A DNA stretch of 64,000 nt from an uncultured Alphaproteobacteria bacterium (GTDB taxonomy: Bacteria; Pseudomonadota; Alphaproteobacteria; Micavibrionales; Micavibrionaceae). This document shows positions 1 through 8,497 of the stretch, one piece after another. The position numbers and the translations under genes are program-made. The notes beneath the pieces are model-generated. The model ran no database searches, had not been told where the DNA came from, and saw only the letters and a list, made by a program, of their open reading frames with translations. The stretch is from contig CAMLJM010000009.1 in NCBI GenBank assembly GCA_946480475.1, positions 1 to 64,000 of the forward strand, in the 5' to 3' direction. Within the stretch, counting starts at the first letter, position 1. Each line of letters begins with the position of its first letter.

Positions 1-53
1 AACCCTCATAGCCAGCTTGGAAGGCTGGAGCTTTACCACTAAGCTACACCCGC
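1..53 (-). tRNA. tRNA-Gly (anticodon TCC), 3' part cut off by window start
   Basis: Read on the minus strand from 53, the sequence starts GCGGGTG, has a D-arm of the form GCTTAGTGGTAAAGC, and a perfect five-pair anticodon stem (CCAGC/GCTGG) around the loop CTTCCAA, giving anticodon TCC (reads GGA/GGG). The variable region follows, and the T-arm and acceptor 3' half lie outside the window. The identity rests on the visible two thirds. Confidence 0.88.
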
Positions 54-120
54 GCCCTGCGTGAATGCCCTTATAAAAGACAGAAGGGCCACCAGAAATC
101 AAGGCATATTAATAACGGAT

Positions 121-1008
121 TTAACGTTCGATCGATTTCCACATCACGACCTTGCCGCCCGCGGGTTTACCGAATGCATCGGCGGCGCTGCCGCCACGGC
201 GCACGATTTCCGCAAATTCGACACGATTCTTGCCTGTACCCAGCGCCCAGCCGGAACTGCCCTTGGCAAAACAAAATTCACCATCCGGCACTGAGAATAT
301 CCCTGCGCCCACATGCACGGGCATATTGTCCGAATCGCCGACTTTCACATAGGCAAGCTTGCCTTGCAATTTCTTGAGGTCTTTGGGTGAGACGGATGTT
401 TTTAAATTACCGTAACCATCCGTATAGACAACACGGTTCTCGGGAATGGTCGAAGGTACGGTTTTGCTGACATCCTTCCCGAGAATAGAGGCATCACCGC
501 GCAGAACGGCGCCCACGGCATAAGGGAAAATATCACGGGAACGGAACTGCGATCCGGCTTTATCTACTTTCAGTTCGCAAATCATTTGTGCGAAAGGCTT
601 GATAAAGGTCAGCGAATAACCGCTATTCACAGCCACAATCTGCACACCGTTTTTCAGTTGCGCATAGACCAGACCTTCGCCTTCGTTATTGATGCGCGCT
701 GATTTTTTATCTTTACGCGGGGCCGTATTCACATAGAAAATATGGTCCTTACCCAACTTGCTGTTCACGGCCAGCTGCGCCAGCGTGAAACCGGTCGCAT
801 AGGTATCGAAAGCAGGCACTGAGGTAGAATCGATTTTATAATCCTCAATCCCTGCCTCGCGCATGACAGCGTGCAACCGGTCAGTAACTTCGGAGAAAGC
901 AAGATCACCCAACTGCCCATAATCAGCGATTACACGCACATATTTGCGGTTTTTATCTGTGACAAGGATGTTCTTCTTCACTGAAGTTTTCGCCTTTGCT
1001 TTCGTCAT
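121..1008 (-). CDS. Divergent SAM hydroxide adenosyltransferase (DUF62) family protein
   Basis: 295 aa, no signal peptide. Members of this family split S-adenosylmethionine with water (hydroxide) to adenosine and methionine, and relatives are the fluorinase/chlorinase enzymes. Visible family marks are an early ADYG (residues 29-31), the mid-protein FRSRDIFPYAVGAV (155-168), which matches the usual F-x-x-RD-I/L-F-x-P-x-A block, and the C-terminal domain entry TDGYGN (196-201). The start of the protein is Lys-rich and the classical N-terminal aspartate block is poorly conserved, so activity may differ from the family norm. It is the last gene of a four-gene minus-strand operon, 11 nt after the deacetylase gene, and precedes tRNA-Gly on the same strand. 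Confidence 0.65.
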   Translation of the reverse strand: MTKAKAKTSVKKNILVTDKNRKYVRVIADYGQLGDLAFSEVTDRLHAVMREAGIEDYKIDSTSVPAFDTYATGFTLAQLAVNSKLGKDHIFYVNTAPRKDKKSARINNEGEGLVYAQLKNGVQIVAVNSGYSLTFIKPFAQMICELKVDKAGSQFRSRDIFPYAVGAVLRGDASILGKDVSKTVPSTIPENRVVYTDGYGNLKTSVSPKDLKKLQGKLAYVKVGDSDNMPVHVGAGIFSVPDGEFCFAKGSSGWALGTGKNRVEFAEIVRRGGSAADAFGKPAGGKVVMWKSIER

Positions 1009-1019
1009 TTTTTGCTCCT

Positions 1020-1850
1020 CTATGAAACGGGCAGAAACTTGATGCCCCGCGCCAGCATGTGGTCAATCAGCGCGGTGGTAACGTCATACATATTATTGTG
1101 ATCATGCGCCAGAATAATATTGGCGCTATCATTGCTGGAAAGCCAGGGATCGTTATCGATTTTTTCCTTGAGAGCGTCAAGCGATTGATACGCCCACTTA
1201 TGGCGGTGTTCAGAAAAATCCGGATTCATCATCCAGTCAGACGTCGAAAAGGTGTAAAGCGAGTCCTGTGCCTGCGCCATTTCCGTTTCCGTGTACCAGG
1301 GAAATGTAATGCCCTTGTAGATATTAGCTGTAAAACCTTCCCGTTTCAGATATTCCTGAATTTTGGCTTTCTTTTCGACCTGCGCCTGGGAAGGGGGCGT
1401 AAGGTTAATATTCAAGCCCTTGCCAAACAGTTCTCCCAGCGTATCGCCATATTTCCCAGCAGCGTCATAATCGACAACCCACCCGCCAGCACCCCGGTCA
1501 ATATGGGGAAAGCGTATAACTTTATGCGTGCGCATCCTGCCCGCCTTACGATAAAGATCATCAATGATTTTTTCCGTCTTCTCGATCTCCTCGATCACTT
1601 CATCGTAAGAAAGCGCGGATGAACGGCGATGCGTGTATGTGTGATTGCCTATCAGAAAGCCCTTTTCAATAGCGCGCCGGATCGGATCAGGTCTTTGTTC
1701 CATGCCTTCGCACTGCAAATGAAGGTCTGTATAAGACGTGCCAATGCAAAACAGCGTCGCCGGGATATTATGCCTTGCCAGATAGTCCGTCAGGGCATCT
1801 GTATGCTTTGTCGGAGAGTCATCAATGGTCAGATAAGCTGTTGCTGTCAT
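1020..1850 (-). CDS. Polysaccharide deacetylase (NodB/CE4 family)
   Basis: 276 aa, cytoplasmic by sequence (no signal peptide). CE4 enzymes are metal-dependent N- or O-deacetylases of chitin-like polymers, peptidoglycan or related amides. All main motifs are visible: TIDDSP near the N-terminus (motif 1, catalytic Asp and metal Asp), NHTYTH (motif 2, the two metal His), RFPHIDRG (motif 3) and a late LAHDH (motif 5). The absence of a leader means the substrate may be a small amide rather than wall polymer. The ATG overlaps the stop of the upstream cation exporter gene in an ATGA, so the two are translationally coupled. Confidence 0.85.
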   Translation of the reverse strand: MTATAYLTIDDSPTKHTDALTDYLARHNIPATLFCIGTSYTDLHLQCEGMEQRPDPIRRAIEKGFLIGNHTYTHRRSSALSYDEVIEEIEKTEKIIDDLYRKAGRMRTHKVIRFPHIDRGAGGWVVDYDAAGKYGDTLGELFGKGLNINLTPPSQAQVEKKAKIQEYLKREGFTANIYKGITFPWYTETEMAQAQDSLYTFSTSDWMMNPDFSEHRHKWAYQSLDALKEKIDNDPWLSSNDSANIILAHDHNNMYDVTTALIDHMLARGIKFLPVS

Positions 1851-2767
1851 GTTTTATGCCTCGTATCGTCAGTATCACCATAGGGGTCCACATGGATCAT
1901 GATTTCAGCCTGCGGGAAATCACGTAAGAGATCATATTCAACGTTCCGCGCGATATTATGGGCGTCGGTCAGTTTCATATTACCGTCCACTTCGATATCG
2001 AACGAAATAAAGACGCGCATGCCTGACTTCGAAGTGCGGAGGTCGTGGATATCTTTCACATGCGCATGGGCGCGCACTTTACCTATGATGGCCTGCCTTA
2101 CCTGTTCCGGCAGTTCACGGTCGAGCAGCATATCCATACCCATGACGGCAATCCCCCGGGCTGCCCAGCCCAGATACCCCACCACCAGAATGGCAAAAAG
2201 CGTATCGATCCATAAGGGGGCGCCTGCCATCAGGGCCAGCAACACAACGATCACGCCCGCATTAACAATAATATCAGTCGCGTAATGAGCCTGATCGGCT
2301 TCCACGGCGAGAGAAGGCGCTTCTCTCAGAACGCGGCTCTGAATACGCACCAGAATAACGGAAAGCACGATAGAGATCAGCATGACGGCAATCGCCGCTT
2401 CATGATATTCGACAGGGTGCGGATGAGTGAAGCGGCGCAAAGCTTCCCATAGCAAGCCTAGCCCTGCCAGCATTATGAGAGATGCCTGAAAAAGGGCCGC
2501 AAGCCCTTCAATCTTGCCATGGCCGGAACGGTGATTGTCATCGGCAGGCTTCAGCGAAAAACGGATTGCAAAAAACGTCATGACTGAGACTGTCGCATCC
2601 GCCATAGAATCCATCAGTGACGCCAGTACGCTGGCAGAATCGCTCAGGATATACATGACGGTCTTCAGCGCGATCAATATCATCACGACGACGATAGAGG
2701 CCTTGCCCGCCACCAGAGCCTTGTGCGGGATATAACGGGACAATTCATTACCGGGATTGTCGCTCAC
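1847..2767 (-). CDS. fieF: Cation diffusion facilitator, FieF/YiiP type
   Basis: 306 aa inner-membrane antiporter exporting divalent metal (Zn2+/Fe2+ in exchange for protons) from the cytoplasm. Six hydrophobic segments are followed by a soluble C-terminal metal-sensing domain. The metal site shows the D-x3-D pair in TM2 (SLMDSMAD) and the H-x3-D pair in TM5 (HYATD). The stretch around PADDNHRSGHGK between TM2 and TM3 is a FieF hallmark, and the C-terminal domain keeps VHVDP-like His/Asp. It starts with GTG at 2767, overlapping the GNAT stop as GTGA. Its metal specificity cannot be read from the sequence alone. Confidence 0.88.
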   Translation of the reverse strand: MSDNPGNELSRYIPHKALVAGKASIVVVMILIALKTVMYILSDSASVLASLMDSMADATVSVMTFFAIRFSLKPADDNHRSGHGKIEGLAALFQASLIMLAGLGLLWEALRRFTHPHPVEYHEAAIAVMLISIVLSVILVRIQSRVLREAPSLAVEADQAHYATDIIVNAGVIVVLLALMAGAPLWIDTLFAILVVGYLGWAARGIAVMGMDMLLDRELPEQVRQAIIGKVRAHAHVKDIHDLRTSKSGMRVFISFDIEVDGNMKLTDAHNIARNVEYDLLRDFPQAEIMIHVDPYGDTDDTRHKT

Positions 2768-3237
2768 ACGCGCGCTCCTGTTTTGCGATCAATGGCTATC
2801 GTCACAGCTGGCCGGCGCATGGCAATGACATGCGGGAATGGACCCTCTTTTAGTTCCTGCCAGCGCTTATATAAAAAAGGCGGCAAACTTTCAGGAGGTA
2901 TGGTCTGAAAGCCAACCTGCCCGTAAAAGCCATCGAGCCATTTATGAGGCAGGCAAAAACAGTCGCGCGTACCCATTTGCTTGGCCAGTTCATGAAGCAT
3001 CAGGGTGCCGATGCCACGACGTTCGTAATCAGGCAAAATCATAAAACCGCGCAGTACCTGGATACGCTCTTCATAACTTAGGCGGGCAGCGCCCAGAATG
3101 TGCCGGTCATTTCGCGCCACAACCACCCGGTCATCAGCATGGATAGGGTTCGTGTAATCCATCGTGGCATAGAATGCCTGCACTTCCGGGAAACGTTCAG
3201 GCCCAGCATTTTCGATAATAAAAATTTGAGAGTTCAT
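2764..3237 (-). CDS. GNAT family N-acetyltransferase
   Basis: 157 aa with the start placed at the ATG at 3237 (MNSQIF...). A longer open frame to 3420 exists but runs into the divergent TerC-like gene and has no family-like sequence. The acetyl-CoA binding motif A is clear: ILPDYERRGIGTLMLHELA (Q/R-x-x-G-x-G/A). GNAT proteins transfer acetyl from acetyl-CoA to amines, but the substrate is unknown here. It is the first gene of the operon with the FieF-type exporter, deacetylase and DUF62 genes, each joined by 4-nt overlaps or an 11-nt gap. Confidence 0.82.
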   Translation of the reverse strand: MNSQIFIIENAGPERFPEVQAFYATMDYTNPIHADDRVVVARNDRHILGAARLSYEERIQVLRGFMILPDYERRGIGTLMLHELAKQMGTRDCFCLPHKWLDGFYGQVGFQTIPPESLPPFLYKRWQELKEGPFPHVIAMRRPAVTIAIDRKTGARV

Positions 3238-3389
3238 GCGGGTATCATACCTAAAATCATGCACTGCAGAACACCCCCTACCCTTGGACAGAGAAATTTT
3301 GTAACCTGAACAGACGGCAGGAGACCGCCAATCTTTATGTAAAAAAGAAAGCATTTCCCCCTGCCCCTGAAAGAGCGACTGAACCTCAA

Positions 3390-4934
3390 ATGTTCGAATG
3401 GATATATGACCCGGCGGCATGGGCCGGTTTGACCACGCTGGTGGTCCTCGAGATTGTTCTCGGTATCGACAACCTGATTTTCATTGCCATCCTCTCCGAC
3501 AAGCTGCCGCCGCACCAGCGCCAGAGAGCGCGCGTGCTGGGCCTGACGCTCGCCCTTATCATGCGTATGTGCCTGCTGGCCGGGATTTCACATCTCGCCA
3601 ACCTGAAAGAGGCGCTTTTTACAATAATGGGGCATGGTTTCTCGGCCCGCGATATCATAATGATCCTGGGCGGCGCGTTCCTGCTGTTCAAAGGCACAAT
3701 GGAACTGCACGAAAAGCTTGAGGGCCACCATTCCGGTCGTGATGGCCCCGTCAATTACGCCAAGTTCTGGCAGGTGATCGTACAGATCGTCATTCTGGAT
3801 GCCGTGTTCTCGCTGGATGCCGTGATAACAGCCGTCGGTATGACGCATCACCTGCCCGTGATGATGCTGGCAGTCTGCATCGCCATGTTCCTGATGATCG
3901 TGGCAAGTAATAAACTGATGAATTTCGTCAGCGCACATCCGACGGTCGTGATCCTGTGCCTCGGATTCCTTTTGATGATCGGCTTCAGTCTGATCGTTGA
4001 TGGCCTGGGCTTTCATATTCCGAAAGGTTACCTGTATGCCGCAATTGCCTTCTCGATTGTTATCGAAACCTTCAATCAGGTGGCGCTTAAGAACCGCCGC
4101 AAGGCTTTCGGCACCATCGATCCCCGCACACGCATGTCGCAGGCCGTGCTAAGCCTGCTGGGTGGCACTTCGGAGAACCCGAACATCCAGAGCGAGGTCG
4201 CCAACCTTAAACCGGACGAAGCCGAAGCGGCGTTCGACCCGCAGGAGCGCCTGATGATGCAGCGTGTGATGCGCCTGTCGGAACAGACGGTGCCCAGCAT
4301 CATGACGCCGCGTAAGGACTTATTCTGGATTGACCTTGCCGATGATGCCGATGAAATCAAAAAGGACATTCTTGATTGCCCTTATTCATCGCTGGTTGTT
4401 GCCGGTAATGGTGAAATCGAAGAACCGGCCGGTATCGTGCAGAAAAAAGATCTGGCCAATTTCCTGCTGAATAACGGCGATCCGGCACAATTGAATGAAA
4501 TTATTGTTCATCCGATTGTATTGCCGGAAACCGTAACGGTCATGCAGGCGCTGGATGCATTCCGCAAAGACCGTATGCATGTGGCCTTTATCGTTGACGA
4601 ATACGGCACCCTCGAAGGCCTTGTAACCCTTACGGATGTCGTGGAAGCGATTGCCGGTGATCTGCCGGAAGATCATGAAGGCCATGAATTCCGTTTTGAG
4701 AAAAAACCTGATGGCAGCATCATCGTTAGCGGCAGCCTGACGATTCAGGAACTGGCTGAAATTCTTGAGGAGCAATCCTTGCCCGAAGGCGACTACAACA
4801 CGGTTGCCGGCATTGCTCTTCATGTATTGCGTCGCATGCCGCAAAAAGGCGATAGCTTTGACTTCGCCGGATGGAAAGTCACTGTAACCGCGCTGGATGG
4901 CCGTCGCGTCAGCCGCCTGAGCTTTCACAGATGA
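3390..4934 (+). CDS. TerC-CBS-CorC/HlyC membrane protein (YoaE/YegH family)
   Basis: 514 aa. The N-terminal half is a TerC-type membrane domain of about seven spans with the characteristic acidic spans [10 protein letters not shown] (near residue 20) and [10 protein letters not shown] (near 140), proposed metal-handling sites. A CBS pair follows (roughly 290-410, including the region [12 protein letters not shown]) and then a CorC/HlyC C-terminal domain (about 425-505). Length and order match E. coli YoaE/YegH. TerC proteins have been linked to Mn2+ export and metalation of secreted proteins, but the role here is inferred. It is divergent from the GNAT operon and its stop overlaps the next start (ATGA at 4931). 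Confidence 0.88.
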   Translation: MFEWIYDPAAWAGLTTLVVLEIVLGIDNLIFIAILSDKLPPHQRQRARVLGLTLALIMRMCLLAGISHLANLKEALFTIMGHGFSARDIIMILGGAFLLFKGTMELHEKLEGHHSGRDGPVNYAKFWQVIVQIVILDAVFSLDAVITAVGMTHHLPVMMLAVCIAMFLMIVASNKLMNFVSAHPTVVILCLGFLLMIGFSLIVDGLGFHIPKGYLYAAIAFSIVIETFNQVALKNRRKAFGTIDPRTRMSQAVLSLLGGTSENPNIQSEVANLKPDEAEAAFDPQERLMMQRVMRLSEQTVPSIMTPRKDLFWIDLADDADEIKKDILDCPYSSLVVAGNGEIEEPAGIVQKKDLANFLLNNGDPAQLNEIIVHPIVLPETVTVMQALDAFRKDRMHVAFIVDEYGTLEGLVTLTDVVEAIAGDLPEDHEGHEFRFEKKPDGSIIVSGSLTIQELAEILEEQSLPEGDYNTVAGIALHVLRRMPQKGDSFDFAGWKVTVTALDGRRVSRLSFHR

Positions 4935-5986
4935 CAGATAAAACCATCCTCATTACCGGAACAGCCGGATTTGTTGGCCATCATATGGTCGAACATATTC
5001 TCAAAAATACTGATTTTAATATCATTGGTATCGACTCGCTGTCCTATTCAGGTTCGCTTGACCGCTTACGCGATATCCAGATCGACCCCTTCCATCACCC
5101 GCGTTTTACACATATCGGCTATGATTTCCGCCAGCCCGCCGGACCCAACCTGATCAAAGAGCTGTCAGCCGTTACCTATGTGCTGCATATGGGTGCTGAA
5201 TCGCATGTTGACCGCTCGATCAGCGACCCGATGAGTTTTGTAATGGCGAACGTGGTGGGCACCACCAATATGCTGGAACTGGCGCGCGGTCTGCCGAACC
5301 TCGAACTCTTTATCTATTTCTCGACGGATGAAGTGTTCGGCCCCGTGCCACTGGACCCTGCTTATCCAGGACACAAGGAAGAGGCCGTTCATAATCCCAA
5401 AAATCCCTATGCCGCCACCAAAAGCGCAGGCGAGCAGATGGTCACATCATTCGCCAATACATATGGCCTGCCCTGCATCATTACGCGGCAGATGAATATT
5501 TTCGGCGAACGCCAGCACCCGGAAAAATTCATTCCCAAGGTCATTCGCAGCGTCCTGACCGGTGATACCGTGCCCATACACGCCACACCCGATAAGCTGC
5601 AAGCGGGGATGCGCCATTACATACACGCCCGCAATGTAGCAGACGCCCATATGTTCCTGCTGCAGAACGAACCATGGAAGAAAGCGGAGAGCGGCCATGT
5701 CGAGTCGTATCACATCGTCGGCGAGCGTGAGGTTGATAACCTGATGCTGGCCAAGATGATTGAAGGTTTTGTGCGCGACCTGGCCCCGGCACAGGGCTTA
5801 ACCGTCGCAGGATTAAAATATGAAATGGTTGATTTCCATTCCAGCCGCCCGGGTCATGACCTGCGTTATGCGCTGGACGGCAGCAAGATGAAACACCTGG
5901 GCTGGCAGCCGCCGAAGAATTTCGAAGAATCGCTGAAGAAGACAGTGGAATGGAGTCTTGCGAACAGTGAATGGCTGACCGATTGA
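4931..5986 (+). CDS. NAD-dependent epimerase/dehydratase, dTDP-glucose 4,6-dehydratase-like
   Basis: 351 aa starting at the ATG at 4931, which overlaps the preceding stop; the longer open frame begins inside the TerC-like gene. It is an extended short-chain dehydrogenase: Rossmann motif [10 protein letters not shown] at the N-terminus, STDEVFG (the Thr-Asp-Glu triad of RmlB-type 4,6-dehydratases) around residue 125, and the catalytic pair in YAATK about 25 residues later. It would convert a nucleotide sugar to its 4-keto-6-deoxy form. No rml/rfb neighbours are present, so the exact substrate is open. It is probably co-transcribed with the TerC-like gene because of the ATGA overlap. Confidence 0.82.
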   Translation: MTDKTILITGTAGFVGHHMVEHILKNTDFNIIGIDSLSYSGSLDRLRDIQIDPFHHPRFTHIGYDFRQPAGPNLIKELSAVTYVLHMGAESHVDRSISDPMSFVMANVVGTTNMLELARGLPNLELFIYFSTDEVFGPVPLDPAYPGHKEEAVHNPKNPYAATKSAGEQMVTSFANTYGLPCIITRQMNIFGERQHPEKFIPKVIRSVLTGDTVPIHATPDKLQAGMRHYIHARNVADAHMFLLQNEPWKKAESGHVESYHIVGEREVDNLMLAKMIEGFVRDLAPAQGLTVAGLKYEMVDFHSSRPGHDLRYALDGSKMKHLGWQPPKNFEESLKKTVEWSLANSEWLTD

Positions 5987-6044
5987 TTATGGAGAGAGAT
6001 TCTCTAGGCGCATGAAAGAGGAGCAGCTAGATGACGAAAAAAAG

Positions 6045-6425
6045 TCAGCGGCCTAACCAAATCAGGGTAAGAACGAATAAGCCAGCCCATAACATGCCAA
6101 TCGCTATAGCTCCCCTATAGCTTACAGGTCGTTCAGAAATACGTGCAGCTTCTTCACGAAATTCCGACAAAAGGTCAGCCGGAATCAGGCGCACGACCAG
6201 AAGAATGCCTATGGGAACAAGGATGAGATAACCCAGCACCGGAATGAAATCAGGAATCAAATCGACGGGGCTAAGAGCGTAAGCGGCAATGACAGCAGCG
6301 GCGGCTTTGGTATACCACGGCACACGTGGATCACGCGCAGCAAGCCAGATTGCTAGAATATCGCGCTTCACCAGCCGCGCCCACTCTTTGGCCCTTTCCA
6401 ACACTATCAAATGTCTCATATCCAT
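6045..6425 (-). CDS. YkvA/DUF1232 family small membrane protein
   Basis: 126 aa. The DUF1232 core is evident: DPRVPWYTKAAAAVIAAYAL followed directly by SPVDLIPDFIPVLGYL, the diagnostic block of this family. The flanks contain two hydrophobic stretches, and a third span lies at the extreme C-terminus (GMLWAGLFVLTLIWLG). The function is not established for the family. It stands alone, convergent with the dehydratase gene. Confidence 0.85.
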   Translation of the reverse strand: MDMRHLIVLERAKEWARLVKRDILAIWLAARDPRVPWYTKAAAAVIAAYALSPVDLIPDFIPVLGYLILVPIGILLVVRLIPADLLSEFREEAARISERPVSYRGAIAIGMLWAGLFVLTLIWLGR

Positions 6426-6513
6426 ATCCGACCTTAATCAGCCATCTTTATAATTTTGTGAGACTTTGATTCTAGCCCCCAACTGTATCTTCTGATAGCA
6501 GCTGAAAGAGGGA

Positions 6514-6703
6514 CGTTACCCCGGCGTTATTGGGGGTCGCGGCCATGAACATTCGCGCTTAATGAACCTTCACTTCAACCTCACAGTACGACTATTAAAT
6601 AACGGCTGCACAACCCAATTAAATTGGAGTTGTGCGCTCAAACGTATGAACCCGCATCAATACTAGCTTAGTTGAAGAAACACGATCCGTTACCCCGGCG
6701 TTA
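6514..6703. repeat. 16-bp direct repeat pair CGTTACCCCGGCGTTA
   Basis: Exact copies lie at 6514-6529 and 6688-6703, in the same orientation. The flanks are inverted relative to each other in part (TTGGGG after the first copy, CCCCAA after the second). This could be a recombination scar, an attachment-site pair or a regulatory repeat. No integrase gene lies nearby. Confidence 0.6.
6608..6635. repeat. Interrupted palindrome, 13-bp arms
   Basis: GCACAACCCAATT (6608-6620) is followed after one base by AATTGG and, after a single extra A, by GTTGTGC (6622-6635). The one-base centre makes an RNA hairpin awkward, which fits a protein-binding or recombination site better. It sits midway between the two 16-mers. 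Confidence 0.6.
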
Positions 6704-6927
6704 CCCCAAACCACAAATGGCAATTATCCCGATTTTAGGGTCGCTACTAAGTCATTGAAATATAAGGGGAAAATGGTGCCCCAGACGGACGCAATCCTAT
6801 AAAAATTCTCCGCTACAAGTAATTGTAATTGTTCGGATTTTCTGGGGGTATTTTTTGACATTTTTGAGAGGGTGAAATTCTCCACCTCCTCGCTGGAAAA
6901 ACGCATTCTCCGCACCTTCGCTGAGGA

Positions 6928-7617
6928 CTACGACATCATGAGGTCCAGCGCCTTCTCAATGTGAATGCGTGTGGTGTCAAATACGGGGAAATCAAAATCC
7001 CGCTGATCGATGAGCAAAGTGATTTCAGTACAGCCGAGAATGACCCCTTGTGCGCCATCCGTGACCATAGCATTTGCTGCTTTAATAAAATCTGCCTTAG
7101 AGGTCGGATTAATTTTGCCAAGGCACAGTTCATCATAAATGACTTTATGAACCATCTTTCTCGATTCCGGTTCAGGAATGATAACATCTAGTCCCTGTTG
7201 CGAAAGACGACCTTTATAAAAATCCCGTTCCATTGTGTAGATGGTGCCCAGCAGGCCGATTTTATTCAAACCAGCCGCCTTGATCTTTTCAGCCGTTGCA
7301 TCCGCCAGATGAACAAACGGGATTTCGATGGCCGCCTCAATTTTATCGGCAACACGGTGCATTGTGTTTGTCGCCAATAAAACAAAATCCGCACCGGCCC
7401 GTTCCAGCTTTGCAGCTTCCTGCGCCAATATATCTCCAGCCTCATCCCATTTATCGGCAGCCTGGAGTTTTTCGATTTGTTCAAAATCGACAGAGGTTAA
7501 AATGACTTTCGCAGAATGCAGGCCACCAAGACGTTCTCTCACGCCTTCATTCAGCCATTGATAATACTTGGCGGTTGATTCCCAACTCATGCCACCGATA
7601 ATGCCTACGGTCTTCAT
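6928..7617 (-). CDS. Aspartate/glutamate racemase, YgeA-like (L-specific type)
   Basis: 229 aa, cytosolic, PLP-independent racemase of the Asp/Glu/hydantoin family. It has an N-terminal GIIGGMSWEST block and the second catalytic motif GCTEIT with Cys196. The first catalytic position is Thr83 in ATNTMH where classical family members have Cys. The same Thr/Cys combination occurs in E. coli YgeA, an L-aspartate/glutamate racemase, so substrate preference for L-enantiomers is likely. It is monocistronic with an ATG at 7617. Relevance to D-amino-acid supply for the cell wall is inference. Confidence 0.85.
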   Translation of the reverse strand: MKTVGIIGGMSWESTAKYYQWLNEGVRERLGGLHSAKVILTSVDFEQIEKLQAADKWDEAGDILAQEAAKLERAGADFVLLATNTMHRVADKIEAAIEIPFVHLADATAEKIKAAGLNKIGLLGTIYTMERDFYKGRLSQQGLDVIIPEPESRKMVHKVIYDELCLGKINPTSKADFIKAANAMVTDGAQGVILGCTEITLLIDQRDFDFPVFDTTRIHIEKALDLMMS

Positions 7618-8097
7618 AACATTGCCTTTCTTATTCTACCGATAGCATGAAAAACAGAATGACTGGGAAATATTTCTCCCAATAAATTTTCCGTTTCTCC
7701 GGATTTGTCCTGTCGCAATTGTTCAAACGTCAACGCTCAATCGCAATCATTTCAATAGCATGTGACAGCATGAAAAGCGGTGCCTCGTTCATATATCATG
7801 CCACCTGCATCAATTTTCTGATTTTTATTAGCCTTTCAAGAATGTTTCACCATTCTCCACGTCAACGGTCATCGCTATGCGAAGGTCGACCTTTATAGAA
7901 TTTTCAAATGGTATGAATGGGGATGCGTTGAGGTTTTGAATAGGACGTCAACGCATGGTGTTTTGAATCAAATCAATAGGATAAGCAGGGCGTGGTCGTT
8001 AACCGGTTTAAAGAATCCGGCTGGTTACCATTTTTCAGTCTATAAAGATTTTTGCTAAGTAATTGATCCGATTCACAATCGATTTTTCCAGAAAGTA
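7618..8097. other. Noncoding stretch with three ACGTCAACG repeats
   Basis: About 480 nt between the racemase gene and tRNA-Thr with no supported gene. It carries the repeats listed separately and a 9-bp hairpin (7923-7931 with 7948-7956, ATGCGTTGA/TCAACGCAT). The promoter of the racemase gene must lie at its left end. The rest is unexplained. Confidence 0.5.
7727..7953. repeat. Three copies of ACGTCAACG
   Basis: Exact copies lie at 7727-7735, 7859-7867 and 7945-7953, all in plus orientation, in noncoding DNA. The third overlaps the right arm of a 9-bp inverted repeat. The spacing is irregular (132 and 86 nt), so this is not a tandem array; it may be operator-like. Confidence 0.55.
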
Positions 8098-8172
8098 TGG
8101 TGCCGGCAGAGAGATTTGAACTCCCGACCTTCGGTTTACAAAACCGCTGCACTACCGCTGTGCTATGCCGGC
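8098..8172 (-). tRNA. tRNA-Thr (anticodon TGT)
   Basis: 75 nt including an encoded CCA. Acceptor strands GCCGGCA/TGCCGGC pair fully with discriminator A. The D-arm has GCACAGCGGTAGTGC, the anticodon loop is TTTGTAA (TGT, reads ACA), and the T-arm is GGGAG TTCAAAT CTCTC. The base of the anticodon stem has one non-pairing position (G opposite A), otherwise it is canonical. Confidence 0.95.
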
Positions 8173-8497
8173 GCACCAAAGAGGCCCCTCTTATACAGAT
8201 TGCGGCGTCAGTTATCAACTCCGAAGATTGAAGATTTAGGGCGGAAAGCCGCCATAAAGTCAGATTTTTACTTCTGTATTTACATAATTATAATTTTTGT
8301 GATTATGCCGTCCTTTTTTAGGCCGTTGTTATTGGTTTAGAAGGATTTTTTCTGATAAATTAGAGTGCCTTTTCCGAATAAGGTGGAACGGGCGGGTGTG
8401 ATTATTTCTCTGTGCTTTTTCAGTTCGTAAAAATCTCACCCTTCATTTTGACCGGACGTATCTGTCCGGGTGAGTTTTAATCGGGGTTATAGCGGAA
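8173..8497. other. Leader region of the dotM/dotL block
   Basis: 325 nt between tRNA-Thr (minus) and the dotM-like GTG start. It is AT-rich in the middle and should hold the block's promoter. A nested inverted repeat just upstream of the start is listed separately. No other coding sequence is seen. Confidence 0.5.
8435..8474 (+). promoter_or_regulatory. Inverted repeat ahead of the dotM-like start
   Basis: CTCACCC (8435-8441) pairs with GGGTGAG (8468-8474), and inside it GGAC (8454-8457) pairs with GTCC (8464-8467). TTTTAA follows, and the GTG start comes 24 nt after the repeat. It could be an operator or a weak attenuator-type hairpin controlling entry into the secretion block. Confidence 0.45.

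Larger units (their letters stand above)
6426..6927. other. Noncoding stretch with a repeated 16-mer and a palindrome
   Basis: About 500 nt without a convincing gene. It contains two identical copies of CGTTACCCCGGCGTTA 174 nt apart and, between them, a near-perfect palindrome (separate entries). An open frame on the minus strand at 6724-6915 (63 aa) has no recognisable family and no clear ribosome binding site. Confidence 0.5.

Noticed and set aside
5987..6044. AGAGA-T-TCTCT palindrome after the dehydratase gene
   Set aside because: Too short and low in GC to act as a terminator; no T tract follows.
6724..6915. 63-aa minus-strand ORF after the racemase gene
   Set aside because: No ribosome binding site, no recognisable family, and it lies in a repeat-bearing noncoding stretch; kept only as a possible remnant.
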